Shown: positions 1-11,767, numbered from the stretch's first letter. The stretch is DNA of 64,000 nucleotides from Ctena decussata (GCA_963989385.1 OZ022511.1:1426001-1490000), one strand, 5' to 3'. Notes: a model not told the origin generated them from the sequence alone. Made by a program: numbers and translations.

Positions 1-347
1 GCTTCGTTAAATGTCTTTTGTCTAATAAGCATCGCTTTCAATTCCATTCCTAAATGTCACGCATTAATGCAGTGGTAAGCTTTTATAAGTACCAAAAGAG
101 GCAACATCATAAAAGAATTCAAGAAATTGCAGTTGTGCTGTTTCCTAACTTTTCTCTCTAAAAGTAATGTATGGAATTTAAGTGAATCATAATAGGGCAT
201 GGCATTTTTAAGAAAAATGGTACATATGTACTGAAATGTGCCAAACTATATCATGTATATGGTTCTGAAGGCAGGTGCAAACAAACTGGTGGAAAGGAAT
301 AAAAAAAAAAACCAATAGTGCATCAGCTCACAAGAAAATTTATTTTT
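1..347. other. Intergenic or intronic stretch, nothing recognised
   Basis: AT-rich sequence with an A-run near 300. I see no exon, RNA gene or clear repeat boundary here. It ends in the T-rich target of the tandem-repeat element that starts at 348. Confidence 0.5.
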
Positions 348-2538
348 AGCTCACCTGAGCCATAGGCTCAGGGTGAGCTATTGTGATCACCCAGTGTCCG
401 TCGTGCGTCGTCCGTCGTGCGTTGTGCGTCGTGCGTCGTCCGTCGTGCGTCGTCAACAATTTGCTTTAAATGACATCTTCTCTGAAACCGCTAGGCCTAG
501 GGCTTTGATATTTGGTATGTAGCATTGCCTAGTGGTCCTCTACCAAGTTTCTTCAAATGGTGGCTTTAGGGTCCAAAATGGCCCTGGGGCAGGGGGTCTT
601 GGGTTCGAAACCAAAAAATACTAATTTAAAATTAAAAAATCTTCTTCTCCAGAACTGCTTGCCTCAGATGCTTGAAATTTGGTATTTAGCATTGCCTAGT
701 GGTCCTCTACCAAGTTTGTTCAAATGGTGGATCCAGGGTCCAAAATGGCCCTGGGGCAGGGGGTCTTTGGTTGGAAAATAAAAAATACTTAAAAATCTTC
801 TACTCCAGAACTGCTTGGCTCAGATGCTTGAAATTTGATATGTAGCATTGCCTAGTGGTCCTCTACCATTTTTTGTTCAAATGGTGGCCCCAGGGACCAA
901 AATGGCCCTGAGGCAGGGGGTCTTGGGTTCGAAAATAAAAAATACATTAAAATCTTCTTCTCCAGAACTGCTTGGCTCAGATGCTTGAAATTTGGTGTGT
1001 AGCATTGCCTAGTGGTCCTCTACCAAGTAGTTCAAATGGTGGCCCCAGGGGCCCTGGGGCAGGGGGTCTTGGGTTCGAAACTAAAAATACTTAAAAATCT
1101 TCTTCTCCAGAACTGCTTGCCTCAGATGCTTGAAATTTGATATGTAGCATTGCCGAGTGTTTCTCTACCAACTTTGTTCATATGGTGGCCCCACAGTTCA
1201 AAATGGCCCTGGGGCAGGGGGTTTTGGGTTCGAAACTAAAAAATACTTAAAAATCTTCTACACCAGAACTGCTTGCCTCAGATGCTTTAAATTTGGTATG
1301 TAGCATTGCCTAGTGGTCTTCTACCAAGTTTGTACAAATGGTGGCCCCAGGGTCCAAAATGGCTCGGGGCAGGGAGTCCTAGGTTTGAAGCATAGATATA
1401 CATAGAAAAATATTAAAAAATCTTCTTCTTCAGAACCGCAAGGCTCAGATGCTTGAAATTTGGTATTTAGCATTGCCTAGTAGTCCTTTACCAAGTTTGT
1501 TCAAATGGTGGCCCCAGGGTCCAAAATGGTCCCGCGACAGGGAGTCCTAGGTTTGAACCATAGAAATACATAGAAAAATATTTAGAAAATCTTCTTCTTC
1601 AGAACCACTTGGCTCAGATGCTTGAAATTTTGTATGATGCATTGCCTGGTGGTCCTCACCAAGTTTGTTCAAATGAAGGTGCCAGGGTCAAAAATGGCCC
1701 CGCCCCAAGGGATCCTGGGTTTGAACCATAGAACTACATAGAAAAAAAATAAAAAATCTTCTCCTTCAGAACTGCTTGCCTCAGATGCTTGAAATTTGGT
1801 ATGTAGCATTGCCTAGTGGTCCTCTACCAAGGTTGTTCAAATGATGGCCCCAGGGTCTAAGATGGCCCTGCGGCAGGGAGTCCTGAGTTTGAGCCAAAGA
1901 AATACATAGGAAACTATTATTAAATCTTCTTCTTCAGAATCACTTAGCTCAGATGCTTGAAGTTTGGTATGATGCATTGCCTGGTGGACTCCTACCAAGT
2001 TTGTGTAAATGGTGGCCCTGGGATCCAAAATGGACCAGGGGCAGGGAGTCTTGGGTTTGAAATTAAAATGTACTTAAAAACCTTCTTCTTCAGAACCCCT
2101 TAGTGCAGATGCTTGAAATTTTTTATGATGCATTGCCTAGTTGTCCCTACCCAAGTTTGTTCAAATGAAGGTGCTGGGGTCAAAAATGGCCGCTCCAGGG
2201 GGTCCTGGGTTTGAACCATAGAAATACATAGAAATATATTCAGAAATCTTCTTCTTCAGAGCCACTTGGCTCAGAGGCTTAAAATTTAGCCTTTAGCAAT
2301 GTCTAGTGGCCCTTTACCAAGATTATTCAAATGATGGCCCCAGGGTCCAAAATGACGCTGCCCCAGGGGGTCCAGGGTTTGAACAATAGCAATACATAGA
2401 AAAACATTCAAAAATCTTCTTCATCAGAACCATTTGGAAATGGTTGCAAACTATGAGGTTTGTTCAAATTATAACCCTAGTTTGACCTTTAACCTTTTTG
2501 CTCAGGTGAGCGATTTAGGGCCTCTTGGCCCTCTTGTT
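348..2538 (+). mobile_element. Non-autonomous tandem-repeat element with palindromic ends (Helentron/HINE-like), copy 1
   Basis: Starts with the palindrome AGCTCACCTGAGC..GGCTCAGGGTGAGCT, then CGTCGTGCGTCGTCC-type GC-rich repeats, then about 12 units of roughly 155 bp. Each unit carries GCATTGCCTAGTGGTCCT and GGTGGCCCCAGGGTCCAAAA. It ends in GCTCAGGTGAGCGAT and a small hairpin (GGGCC TCTT GGCCC) followed by CTTG. Both ends abut T-runs. The same element occurs at 20726-23067 with identical ends. A core of tandem units between a conserved head and a 3' hairpin resembles non-autonomous Helitron relatives of bivalves. The superfamily is inferred; the element and its ends are seen directly. No protein is encoded: the short frames inside are repeat units. 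Confidence 0.75.
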
Positions 2539-2613
2539 TATAGTAGTGGTTTCTAAGCTCCATAATCAGAAATGCGACACTGTTCAAGATATAGCTGACC
2601 AAGAATGAATTTT

Positions 2614-2735
2614 GAGCCGCGACACGAAAAAAGCAACAAAATGGTCGTGCGCCAAGCGCAGACTCAGATCAACCTGGGCATCTGAGTCTGCGCTGGGCGC
2701 ACAACCACTCTGTTGGTTTTCTCGTGTCGCGGCTC
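2614..2735. mobile_element. Foldback MITE (GAGCCGCGACACGA family), internally deleted copy
   Basis: Begins GAGCCGCGACACGA and ends with the inverted TCGTGTCGCGGCTC. Only the outer arms remain (122 bp instead of about 235-240). The arms carry the family motif CAGACTCAGATCA and its complement. This is one of about 14 copies in the window. Confidence 0.85.
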
Positions 2736-2763
2736 ATTTTGTTTATTTATTTACTTATTATTA

Positions 2764-2969
2764 CAGTTGACCCTCATTATCTCGAACAGGACCCTGTTAT
2801 ATCAAATAAAATACAGTCTGGACGTATTTCCTATTTTGTCTTTTTACATTTAAATCCTGTTTGTCAAATTACTGGTATCTTAAAGTAAGGTTTCTGGCAA
2901 AAGAAAATTTCCTGTGTGATACCAGTAGTTTTAGACGAACTATGACAATGAGATATCGAGAGTTCACTG
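2764..2969. mobile_element. Pogo/Tc1-like MITE with TA target duplication
   Basis: The left end CAGTTGACCCTCATTATCTCGA pairs imperfectly with the right end ATATCGAGAGTTCACTG. TA dinucleotides lie directly outside both ends (2762-2763 and 2970-2971). The 206-bp body has no coding frame. CAGTTGAACCC-type termini with TA duplications are typical of pogo/Tigger-derived MITEs. Confidence 0.7.
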
Positions 2970-3064
2970 TACTGATATTAGATGTTTTTCAGTCAATTAT
3001 AAATCTCACTTGCCTCTCTCCTGCCTCTAACATCTGATGTTGCGGCCCGGAGTCTGATATACAT

Positions 3065-3299
3065 GAGCCGCGACACGAGAAAACCAACAAAGTGGTCGTG
3101 CGCCCAGCGCAGACTCAGATCAGCCGGGGCACTCACCAAGTCTGGTCAGACTCTTCTCTAAGCGCGTAAAGGGTAGCTAAGGGTCGAAGTTATCTCCATG
3201 CGGACAGCGAGGACTCTGATCAGACTGGGCGGATGCCCATGCTGATCTGAGTCTGCGCTGGGCGCACAAACACTTTGTTGGTTTTGTCGTGTCGCGGCT
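3065..3299. mobile_element. Foldback MITE (GAGCCGCGACACGA family)
   Basis: Near full length, about 235 bp, and palindromic along its length. The left arm reads GAGCCGCGACACGAGAAAAC and the right arm ends GTCGTGTCGCGGCT. The centre holds AAGCGCGTAAAGGGTAGCTAAGGG-type sequence shared with the other copies. Confidence 0.88.
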
Positions 3300-3589
3300 T
3301 AGCCATGTAACAGGCTAAAGATTTCAGACAGAGTGAAGTTTTAGATATGAATAATACGGCTTAGACAATTTCTGGAGTCCGTTTGTTCACAAGTGCAAAC
3401 GGGGTTTCGCTTATTTTCTTGATCACGACGAAACTGCCAAAAACGTTCTAATGCCCTAATGATTCTTATAATCATATACAACAGAATACGAAAAATCCGA
3501 TTGTTTTCTGCTTTTGTAAAATATTTTCCATTAACAGTAATGCATAAATTTAGCAGTTTCACTTACGGACGGCGTATGGTTGACCCTGG

Positions 3590-4130
3590 TCAAGAAATGG
3601 TAACTACAGGAAACTTTAGGTGTCACCTATGGGTTACCCAAAAATTGGCTGCTTAAGACAGATGACCCCTTAATCCAGGTTCATTTGCACTGTACAGTTG
3701 AACCTGCTCATGTGGTTACCTCTATTAAAGGATCACTTGTCTTAAGCAGCCACATTTTCTGGATCCCTTGAACCAATGTACGGTTCAAATGAACCTGTAT
3801 TAAGGGATAACCTGTCTTAAGCAGCCAATTTTTGTCCTTCCTTGGGTGACCCCTTAAGACAGGTTTGACTGTACAGTCAAACCTGTATTAAGCAAGCACC
3901 TAAGGGATAGTCATAATCTGCTTGCTTAAGACAGGTGCTTGCTTAATACAGGTGTATTTCAATGTATTTGCCTGTTTTGGGAACTGAAAGCACGCTTGCT
4001 TAATACAGGTTGCTTGCTTAATAGAGGTGGCCACTAAGACAGGTTTGACTGTATTTTGGTTCAAGAGACCCAGGAAAAGTGTCTGCGACAGGCAGATGGC
4101 CCCTTAATAGAGGTGCGCACATAAGCAGGT
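3590..4130. repeat. Nested TTAAG..ACAGGTTTGACTG inverted-repeat cluster
   Basis: Contains at least six occurrences, in both orientations, of CTTAAGACAGGT / ACCTGTATTAAG, and several CAGTCAAACCTGT ends (for example near 3874 and 4050). The arrangement fits two or more small TIR elements of one family inserted into each other. No protein is encoded. Confidence 0.6.
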
Positions 4131-4134
4131 TTGA

Positions 4135-4396
4135 CTAAGGTGGTTTGGCCATGTCTCAAGGTCTTCTGCTTTTGCAAAGACGATTCTATGGGGCACAGTG
4201 AAAGAAACAAGAAGAATAGTTAGATAGAAGAAACGGTGGGAAGACAACATTAAAGAGTGGACAGGAATAGATTTTGCCAGCTCAACTATGGTAGCTGAAA
4301 ACAGGGCAAGGTGGAGAGGGGTCGCTTTGAAGACATCTGTGGTGCCCCAACACCTTGTAAGGTTATGTGATAGAATAGAATAGAATAGAATAGAAT
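4135..4396 (+). pseudogene. LINE 3' end (CR1/RTE-like), 5'-truncated, with TAGAA tail
   Basis: Translates with breaks as the far C-terminus of a LINE ORF2: a WFGHVSRSS-like segment, KKRWEDNIKEW, DFASSTMVAEN and TSVVPQ. It ends in a (TAGAA)5 tail at about 4369-4396. The same C-terminal region occurs, reversed, in the LINE at 60526-61690, so both belong to one family. It is a dead, strongly 5'-truncated copy. Confidence 0.78.
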
Positions 4397-4424
4397 GGTT
4401 GTCAGAACAGCCAAAGGATTATAT

Positions 4425-4665
4425 GAGCCGCGACACGAGAAAACCAACAATGTGGTTATGAGGCCAGCGCAGCGCAGACTCAGATCAGCCTGGTTATCCT
4501 CCAAGCCTGATCAGAGTCTTCGCTGTCCGCACGGAGATAGCTTAGACCCTTAGCTACCCTTTAAGCGCTTAGCGAAGAGATTGATCAGACTGGATGGATG
4601 CGTAGGCTGATCTGAGTCTGCGCAAGGCGCACAACCACTTTGTTGGTTTTCTCATGTCGCGGCTC
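4425..4665. mobile_element. Foldback MITE (GAGCCGCGACACGA family)
   Basis: Full-length palindromic copy of about 241 bp, beginning GAGCCGCGACACGAGAAAAC and ending CTCATGTCGCGGCTC. It lies only 28 bp after the LINE tail ending at 4396. Confidence 0.88.
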
Positions 4666-4728
4666 ATATGGACTCTGAGAAATCTAGATGAACAAATTGA
4701 AGGCTGTAGCTAGACTCCACAGATACAG

Positions 4729-5078
4729 ACTGGCTTGAGTCTTCGCTATGCGCAAATACCGGTACATGTGGCACGGCTCATTAAAAGATATTCCGTGATT
4801 AGAACACCTCGCCAAAGGCTTATTTGAGCCGCGCCACGACAAAATCGACAACGTGGAATGTCCATCCAGTGAAGACTCGGTTCAGTCTTAGCATCCGCCC
4901 AGTCTGATCTGAGTCTTCACTGTCGGCATTGAGGTAGTTGAGACCCTTGGCTACAGTTCAAGCGCACAGCGATGGCTAAGTTCAGACTCGGTTGTTGCCC
5001 AGGCTGATATGAGTTTTCGCTGGGCGCACATGCTACTTTGTTGGTTTTGTTATCATCAACAGTTATGTCGTGGTTTAT
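4729..5078. mobile_element. Diverged foldback MITE copies
   Basis: A short arm fragment (4729-4783, ending GGCACGGCTCAT) is followed by a diverged near-complete copy (about 4825-5078) starting GAGCCGCGCCACGAC. The outer right arm is degraded (TGTCGTGGTTTA). Older than the neighbouring copies by divergence. Confidence 0.65.
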
Positions 5079-5423
5079 TAGCAAGAATTTGATTTAAGTT
5101 GAATCAGTGAATTCATGTGAAACGACTCTGCCATTTTCATTTTTGTATCTCTTCTCAATTGAATGTGTTCTTAAAGGCAAGACTTTGCTCCTCTGGGGGC
5201 AGATTCTTCCCTTTAAGTGCCAATTTTTGACACAAAGAGGTCTATCCTTTACGGGAAAAAGTTGTTTCGCTTTGCTAAGCTAACGAATTATCATTTTTTG
5301 AATTTTCAATTTCCATTTCTTATTTATAATTATTATTTACAAAGGGCATTTGCGATGGTTTCATTTCTCGGGGACCTTTACATTCGCGCTATATAACGAA
5401 AATTAAACTGCCGCGAACATTAA

Positions 5424-5651
5424 GAGCCACGACACGAGAAAACCAACAAAGTGGTTGTGCGCCCAGCGCAGACTCAGATCAGCCGGGGCATCAGCCCAGT
5501 CTGATCAGAGTCTTCGCTGGAGGTAGCTTAGGCCCTTAGCTAACCTTTAAGCGCTTAGGGAAGAGTCTGATCAGACTGGGCAGATGCCCAGCCTGATATG
5601 GGTCTGCGCTTTGCGCAAAACCACTTTGTTGGTTTTCTCTTGTCGCGGCTC
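5424..5651. mobile_element. Foldback MITE (GAGCCGCGACACGA family)
   Basis: A 228-bp palindromic copy. The left end is GAGCCACGACACGAGAAAAC and the right end is CTCTTGTCGCGGCTC. Confidence 0.88.
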
Positions 5652-6118
5652 AATTTTCTCTATTTACTATAGTTTCTAGATATTTTCTACATGTCTCAAT
5701 TACAAGCATCGGTAGACAACATTGAGCTAGGTAATATTTTCATGGAACTTGAAATATCAAGAAACACAATTCCATAAGGACTTGTAAAACAGAACTTATT
5801 TAAGTAGTCCCCCCTCACTTGCTATAAAGGAATGTCCTCAGTCGCGTATCGAGACGATGAAACAATGAAAAGTCTATGCATACTTCTATTTACCAGCGAA
5901 TGGGTCAAGTCAGGAAATCTGCATCCAGTGTGGCGTGGAATAAAGGGTTCCCAGGGTGGCGGTCGATGATTGATGTACATATATATATGCACGTTAAAAT
6001 CAATTCACACCTAGGCGATGTGTTTTTCATGAACTATGATATAAGAGTTTCTACCCATGGAGAAGGGAGGGAAAAACGAAAATGGTAGTGTTGCTTCCCC
6101 TGAAAGTGTACACATTCA
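5652..6118. other. Stretch without a gene; short repeat traces
   Basis: I see no exon. The last 60 bp (AATGGTAGTGTTGCTTCCCC then AAAGTGTACACATTC) belong to a dispersed family also present at about 31990-32058 and 50875-50930. Confidence 0.5.
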
Positions 6119-6669
6119 CTTTAAAGGTAGGTTCCTGGCCTAGCGATAACAATTATGTTCACAAAATATTTCTATCTTTTTTTTGGGTAGTATTGAATTC
6201 TCTTATTTTTCTGAAACTGTTGCTACTGAGAAAATCGTCAGATGTTGTAGAAAATAGTCGTTTTGCCTTTGGTTTATTTTCTTTTGTTGGAATTCCAGTT
6301 CTAAAAATAGATATGTATATATGTCTACAAGTCCGCAGTTTCTGATGTCATTTGCCAACGGTTATTTTTCTCTTGCCATGAGCTCTTCCAGAGGTCCTGG
6401 CATGGCGGATGGGTTAAAACTATCTCGAAATGCAATGCAGCATGACGTCAGCTATGTTATCTGTTTTTGGCGCGAACTAAAAATAGCGCTAACTGGTGTG
6501 CGAAGCAGAGTTAGGAAATCCCTTGCAAAATGACTTTTCTACGATTTTTTGATTTACACTTTTTAGTGAAACTTATTCATTTCCTCTTTATAAGTGCTTT
6601 CCAACAACTTGGATAAAAAAATCATCAAAATTATGATGCATTCAAAAGTACAGGAACCTACCTTTAAAG
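6119..6669. mobile_element. TIR element (MITE), 551 bp, ends CTTTAAAGGTAGGTTCCTG
   Basis: The left terminus CTTTAAAGGTAGGTTCCTG (6119-6137) is matched by its exact reverse complement ending at 6669. The short open frames inside do not resemble any protein I know. No clear target duplication is visible, so the superfamily is open. Confidence 0.72.
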
Positions 6670-6899
6670 CGAATTGTGCATGCACTGACTAGACTGTGCA
6701 GGCACCAGTAGACATTTTGTGAAAGCTTTGAGCAGCTTTTCACACGAGACAGTTCAAACATTTTTTTTAAATAATGTCCTGGAGAAAACAATAAAATGGA
6801 GTATAAACATCTTTGATGCAAAAAGGGAAGAATATATGTTAAATATGGATAGTTGTCAGAGGTTTAAAGTGCACTTTAAAGTCTCCATTGTCCTCGCCT

Positions 6900-7300
6900 A
6901 AGCACAAATCATTATAAATGCGGTACAGCCTTTAGCGTTGATTGATATGATTTTTGGTGTCGTACAACGGAACAGGATTCTCTTTATATATATTAAAATG
7001 ACAAGACTTTTTTGTTTCTGGTTCCTCGTTGAGTGATGAAATACAAACAAAAGCGAGCTATAGAATGAGATCCTTTATCTCATATTGCCGGTCTTTTTAC
7101 AATATAATAAACACCTGTACCTTGTATTTTACCATTTTATGACCCAATTAGATTTTAGGGTGTTTTAATTGTCAAAGCCGGTCAGTATAGGTCATTTACA
7201 TTGACGAAACTCTAGTGAAACGCGCGCAGCGATATCTCATGATATATTATTACGTGAATTATACCGCAACGGGGCCATAAAGCATGCATTTGAACATCAA
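6900..7300 (+). repeat. Dispersed repeat (family also at 16835-17345, 19470-19690, 37920-38350)
   Basis: Shares ordered blocks with 16835-17345: a segment with CAGCCTT near the start, a GTCGTACAAC/ATCATACAAC block, AATGAGATC, CACCTGTACCTTG/CTGTACCTTGC, then a GACGAAACT block and an ending with GGGGCCATAAAG. Non-coding. Confidence 0.6.
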
Positions 7301-8990
7301 ATGTAGTAAGCCATATGCACAATAGATCTTCAAACCCAGGTTTAACAACTCTGAGCTTCAAACTTACGTTTTAAATCTCCTGTTCTATGTTTCGAATTTT
7401 CAATGATTCTTATCTGGAGTTTCAACTGCAACATCATATATCGCAATCAAGAGCAACTGGGCCTTTAATCCATTGGAAAGGCAAAAACTGTTTGAGTTGC
7501 CTCCCTCGAAAGTTTACCATTCAGCTTTACTTCCGACCTATCAGGAATATGAATAAACTGGTTCCGCAGTTGTCAACAGTGTGTAGTATGACAACTGGTA
7601 AGGACTACTGGTGCGACGACTTTCATTGGATAATGCATTAACCAGTCATCTAGTCCGTAACAAATGATATTACCCTTAGTTATATTATCGACACCTAATT
7701 ACAACATTATCATTGGGGTATTTCACTAACTTACATCCACATTGCCCCTTCCTTAAAATAAACTAAGAAACAAATCTTTGTTGGTTGAGGTAGATCTATA
7801 AAATCTCGCATGAACTCTCGCTAGATCTCACGGGCAGATTTTTGACCGTTTGGATTAGTCATTACCTGTCCCTATATGCGGTAGCTATAAGGGGAGAGAA
7901 CCAGTCTAGAATATGAATTAAATTTATTCGCTGAATGGCAAAATGCAGATCCCTTTAGAAGCACTTTGATTAGGATCTACAGTTTGCTCATTAGCTCTGT
8001 CCAAAGATATAGGTATTTCACGGTATCCTGTTTCTAGTTTATTTTTTATTTTTTTCTGTAGACTAAAATTAAACAAAAATGACGATTTCTAAGATTGCTG
8101 ATAAGCATACAAGGATACAAATCTATTTTATAGTAAATTTTAATCTATATCTATATATTTATTGTAAAGTTTTAACTTATAAAATTGACTGTAACCGAAT
8201 CACAATCGTGTTTATTAAAGTCATGCTTGCTGAATCAGAAAACAAGCTGAAGGCGCTCTAATGAAACGTTCGAAGATCAGATGATTTTAGAAATTGCTAA
8301 TACATCCGCAAAAACATAAAGAGGTAATGAAACGTGACACGAGAGAGAAACTTATGGCATGTTCGAACAGGGAAGTCTCAGATCAACCTGCGCATCCGCA
8401 CAGGCTAATTAGAGCCTCCCTCTTCGAATGAACAATCGGGTTTAGTACCGTGAAAATGATGACGTTCATCAGTCTGCGCTGACACACAGGTTGGTCAAAA
8501 TATTTGCTGTTGAAATAGGCCATAAATCGTCGTTTCTCATACATGTCGCTCACCGATACGATCAGATTCACAATTATATGTGAACAAATTTGAAGGTGTT
8601 AGAGCTACTAAATATAGCTAGGAGTTGACATAATTTTTGCTTATTTAATCTGTTGCTGTAGAAGTTGAACGTTTGGGGTCTTAATATATTGTTTCTTCGT
8701 GACAGTTTGAAAGACTAGACCGCTAAAAGATCGTACATGCATGTGCAGAGCAATAGACTTTTACCGGGGAAAGAAAACTTATCGGAATAGCGTTCGTTTA
8801 ATCTGGTGTCTTTTTTTTTTTTTTTTTCAAATTGAAAATAAATTTGTAGATACTGAACAACAAGCAAAACGAAAGTACATGTCTGGAGAAACTGGGCCAC
8901 TTTAACCATACTTACACGTAAAGTGCACCACTTTACCCAAAGGCAGGACGAATATGGTTCATGTTCAAAGCGTTCAACAGAAATAAATCC
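7301..8990. other. Unrecognised stretch upstream of first exon A
   Basis: No exon or RNA gene can be supported. A diverged foldback-MITE arm with TGACACGAGAGAGAAAC and GATCAACCTGCGCATCCGC lies at about 8333-8480. A T-run is at 8811-8827. The last 100 bp should contain the promoter of exon A. Confidence 0.5.
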
Positions 8991-8993
8991 AGC

Positions 8994-9000
8994 TATAAAA
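8994..9000 (+). promoter_or_regulatory. TATA box of first exon A
   Basis: TATAAAA lies 97 bp before the proposed initiator ATG at 9097. A start site about 30 bp downstream (about 9024-9030) would give a 5' UTR of roughly 70 bp. This is seen directly as a motif; promoter use is inferred. Confidence 0.5.
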
Positions 9001-9096
9001 AGCTTTTGAGTGGCACTGTGGACTTTATTCGTGCAAACCTGGCTACGTAATCGCTACACTTTTACGAATGAAAGAGCAATCGCACCATTATTTACC

Positions 9097-9450
9097 ATGG
9101 AAAAGACGGAAACAGTGGTACCCAGGAAAGACAGGCATAAAATTATGCTTGCAGCGAGGAGGCGTCGACTTGGAAGCATGCCAAGCAGATTCCCTCAAAC
9201 GGACGAGGAGCTGCGAAACGAAGTTCTGAAAAAGAACGCCCATGCAACTAGCAGTTTGTGCACACGAGACCGGACCTTATCAGATATTGATATTCTGAGA
9301 TCAGACATAAGTGCTCCGAGACAGCCGATAGAAAGTGTAAAAGTGTTAGATTCTAATTCTTTAGACGGAGACATAGCGGTGTGTCGGAGTCCGAGTCCAC
9401 ACGACGAGTATGAAGCCAAGCCTTGGAAAGAATGCTCTCACAGTACAAAG
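9097..9450 (+). CDS. BAIAP3/UNC13D: Alternative first coding exon A (118 codons) of the BAIAP3/UNC13D-like gene
   Basis: The ATG at 9097 sits in ACCATGG, a strong Kozak context, and is preceded by a TATA box at 8994. The frame is also open upstream to a GTG near 9010, but ATG is the credible start. The exon ends CAC AGT ACA AAG with donor GTACGT at 9451, phase 0, matching the acceptor at 52149. The encoded N-terminus is hydrophilic: a basic helix-prone stretch (RHKIMLAARRRRLGSM, residues 13-28), an RTLSD motif (59-63), a CRSPSP motif (96-101) and acidic patches. I recognise no folded domain. RTLSD recurs in exon B, which supports assigning both to the same gene. The joining to 52149 is inferred from phase and motif sharing, not from transcripts. 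Confidence 0.65.
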
Positions 9451-9734
9451 GTACGTTTTTCTTATTGCAATGGCATCATAATGTAGCGTATCTCTGAACA
9501 TTAGGGAAACTACACCACTAAAAATATTTAAAGATTGTCTCCCTCGTTTATTTCATGTTTTCAGAAACAAATATTTTAACAAAATTTCGTTAGACTATAT
9601 GCACTGTCCAGTTAGGCTATTGTGACAGTGACGTCACTGTTTATTTACTATTTTGGACAATTAAGACGGGTATGGTACGTTTCCATATAAGCGATATAGA
9701 TATTATTCACAACAACTTTCGGCCAAAAGAAATT

Positions 9735-10441
9735 GTGGCCTAGTAGTGGTTAAATAGAGATACGAGAATAGAGGTTTTGGTGTGGTAAACACGAGAAGGC
9801 AGGTTCGAATCTTGGAAACGATTGTTTTTCTTCTTCTTCTTCTTTTAATTTCTTATCTATTTTTTATTTTCATTTTTATTTATGTGTGCGTGTGTGATAA
9901 TCAGACGAAAGGTTTATTCATTTTCAGCACATGGTGGCTAAATCCTATTAATGAACTAATCAGTTACATCAGCTATATTACGCAAAAACGAACAGATGAT
10001 GTTGAATGAATATAATGGGGGAGGTCGTGGTAGGGCGATGGTGCTGGATAAGATTCAGTGCCGAGGCGTCCTAGTTATTTGGTTAATAAAACTACAAGGG
10101 CCTACTGTACTTGCAGTAGATGCGGGTGGGGTGGTTTGTACATTTTCCTCTCTCTTATCAGACCTGATTTCTTTCTCACTCTCTCTGGGAGACGGCTTGA
10201 TATAGTCTGGAATACTGTTTTAAGGAACATGTTTGGAATGAAACATAAAACAGATCAAACTCAAAATAAGAGGCAGATAAGAAAACATCTAAGACTAGGA
10301 ACTGTAGGCATGAAATTAGAAAAAAAAACATTTTAACAAAAAAAATAATGAAAAAAAAAATGATTTCAAGCTAAACGGGGTTTGAACCTGCAACCTTCTG
10401 TCTGAAAAGTCGCTACGTTAACTCTAAACTAAGCAGCATTG
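9735..10441 (+). repeat. tRNA-headed SINE pieces and SINE body
   Basis: At 9735-9832 there is a tRNA-like head with an A-box-like TAGTGGTTAAATAG and a B box GGTTCGAATCT, followed by a CTT-rich tract. At about 10035-10232 lies a SINE body with CAGTGCCGAGGCGTCC, GGGCCTACTGTACTTGCAG and CTCTCTGGGAGACGGC, shared with 35729-35962, 36283-36446 and 38625-38750. At 10371-10441 a second tRNA-like head (GGGGTTTGAACCTGCAACC) lies on the minus strand. The ends of each element are not certain. Confidence 0.6.
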
Positions 10442-10705
10442 CTTGATAGAGGACACTCAATTTAATGCAATGTTGAATTAACGGGCTGAATATTCTATAA
10501 TGTGCTTACGTAAATTCGGGTTAAGTCGTCAGGCTCATTAAGTCGTCATTTTCCTTTCCCACACTGCTCTCTTTGCCTACGTCATCATAGAAGTGGAGGA
10601 GCGGCAAAAATTGAAAATACAATTATATAGCTTGTATATTCTTTTGCCATAAATATTATTATTTTTAATATTTGCAAGATATAGGCTTTTATTTAGGGGT
10701 ACTGT

Positions 10706-10981
10706 TGGTTGGTTGGTTGATTTGATGCTTAACGTCCACGGTAAACAGCTAAGGTCATGTCGGGACGGTCAGTTAACCTAACCACACTATTCCTGGGCAG
10801 GCTTAGACCTCCTAAGCGGTTAACCAGTACTAAGTGCACATACTTTCGCCAGTAACTGACAACTGCCCTTCTTGAATCATCGGAAGGAGAAACGAAAGTA
10901 TGTGGCCAGACCGGGTTTCGAACCCAGGACCTCTGACTTATGAGTCAGGTGCCCTACCGATTGCGCTACGCGGCCCGGCAG
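10706..10981 (-). repeat. tRNA-derived SINE (minus strand), family 1
   Basis: Read on the minus strand, 10979-10902 is a tRNA-Met-like head with A box TAGCGCAATCGGTAGGGCA, a CAT anticodon-like loop (GACTCATAAGTC) and B box GGGTTCGAAACCC. It is followed by a conserved body ending in GGACGTTAAGCATCAAATC. A second copy runs on the + strand at 41754-42010 with the same body (GGTTAACCGCC, CTAAGCCTGCCCAGGAATAG). The missing 3' tRNA end and the attached body show that it is a SINE and not a tRNA gene. Confidence 0.82.
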
Positions 10982-11349
10982 GGGTACTGTTTTTCGACCC
11001 TGATTAAAAAGTGGGCGACGGAATAGTCCAGATTTAACGGGTTACGGCGAATGAGTTTTAAAACTTTCCGGTGAGGCCATGTGCCGTAGTAAAGTGCTCG
11101 GCCTTGAGAAGAATGGTTAAAGAAGCGAATGAGTGGTTTCCCTTGTACCAAATCATGCGATTAAATAAAATATTTACCATGGAAGAGCACTGACGACCTA
11201 ATAAGACATCTGACGACTTAATGTGACATTTTTATGTATTCTTTCCTCCACTCTTTTACACTAGATACCGAACAGATCTATAAATCGCGAGAATGTTTCA
11301 CTTCATCAAAGCGACTGTATTGATGTTACTATAGAAATGAGTTTTATTT

Positions 11350-11467
11350 CCGTGGAATTTATCGATGTGTAAACGCCGGCAAATCACTCTTAAACTGAAT
11401 AAAGCCATAGAGGCTTTGTTATGTTTGTTGGTAAATCGCCGGCGTGTAGACATCGATAAAGTTCACA
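11350..11467. repeat. Hairpin MITE-like palindrome
   Basis: The left arm TTTATCGATGTGTAAACGCCGGC (about 11358-11380) is inverted at about 11439-11462 (GCCGGCGTGTAGACATCGATAAA), separated by about 58 bp. It can fold into a long stem. No coding content. Confidence 0.65.
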
Positions 11468-11730
11468 TTATTTTATGCCTTAAATTCCAATTGTATCATA
11501 AAAAACATGGAAAATAGTTGTAAATACTTGATTTTAGAAGCCTCCTGAAAAAATAGTTCTACGAGATTATGACGCTGGAATTTACAAAGTCTTAAAGTTT
11601 TTTCTTATAGCCAATCAAATCGCACGAAACGAACTAAGTTGAGAAGAATGGGATGGTTGTAGCACCTTGCAAGCATCCTCCAACAGCATTAGATACTTTT
11701 TATAACAGCAAGCATGTCTAAATAAGCCCC

Positions 11731-11732
<2 letters not shown>

Positions 11733-11767
<35 letters not shown>
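11733..11767 (+). repeat. (CT)n microsatellite
   Basis: Uninterrupted CT dinucleotides for about 35 bp. Confidence 0.95.

Noticed and set aside
557..781. Repeated small frames with LPSGPLPSLFKWW
   Set aside because: They are translations of the 155-bp tandem units and recur in the copy at 20726-23067.
6082..6533. Two frames of 87 and 70 codons as a small membrane protein gene
   Set aside because: Both lie almost wholly within the 551-bp MITE at 6119-6669.
9010..9096. Extending exon A upstream to a GTG start
   Set aside because: Non-ATG starts are unlikely here and ACCATGG at 9097 is a much better initiator.
10902..10979. Functional tRNA-Met gene
   Set aside because: A and B boxes are good, but the acceptor stem is not closed, a SINE body follows, and a second copy with the same body is at 41754.
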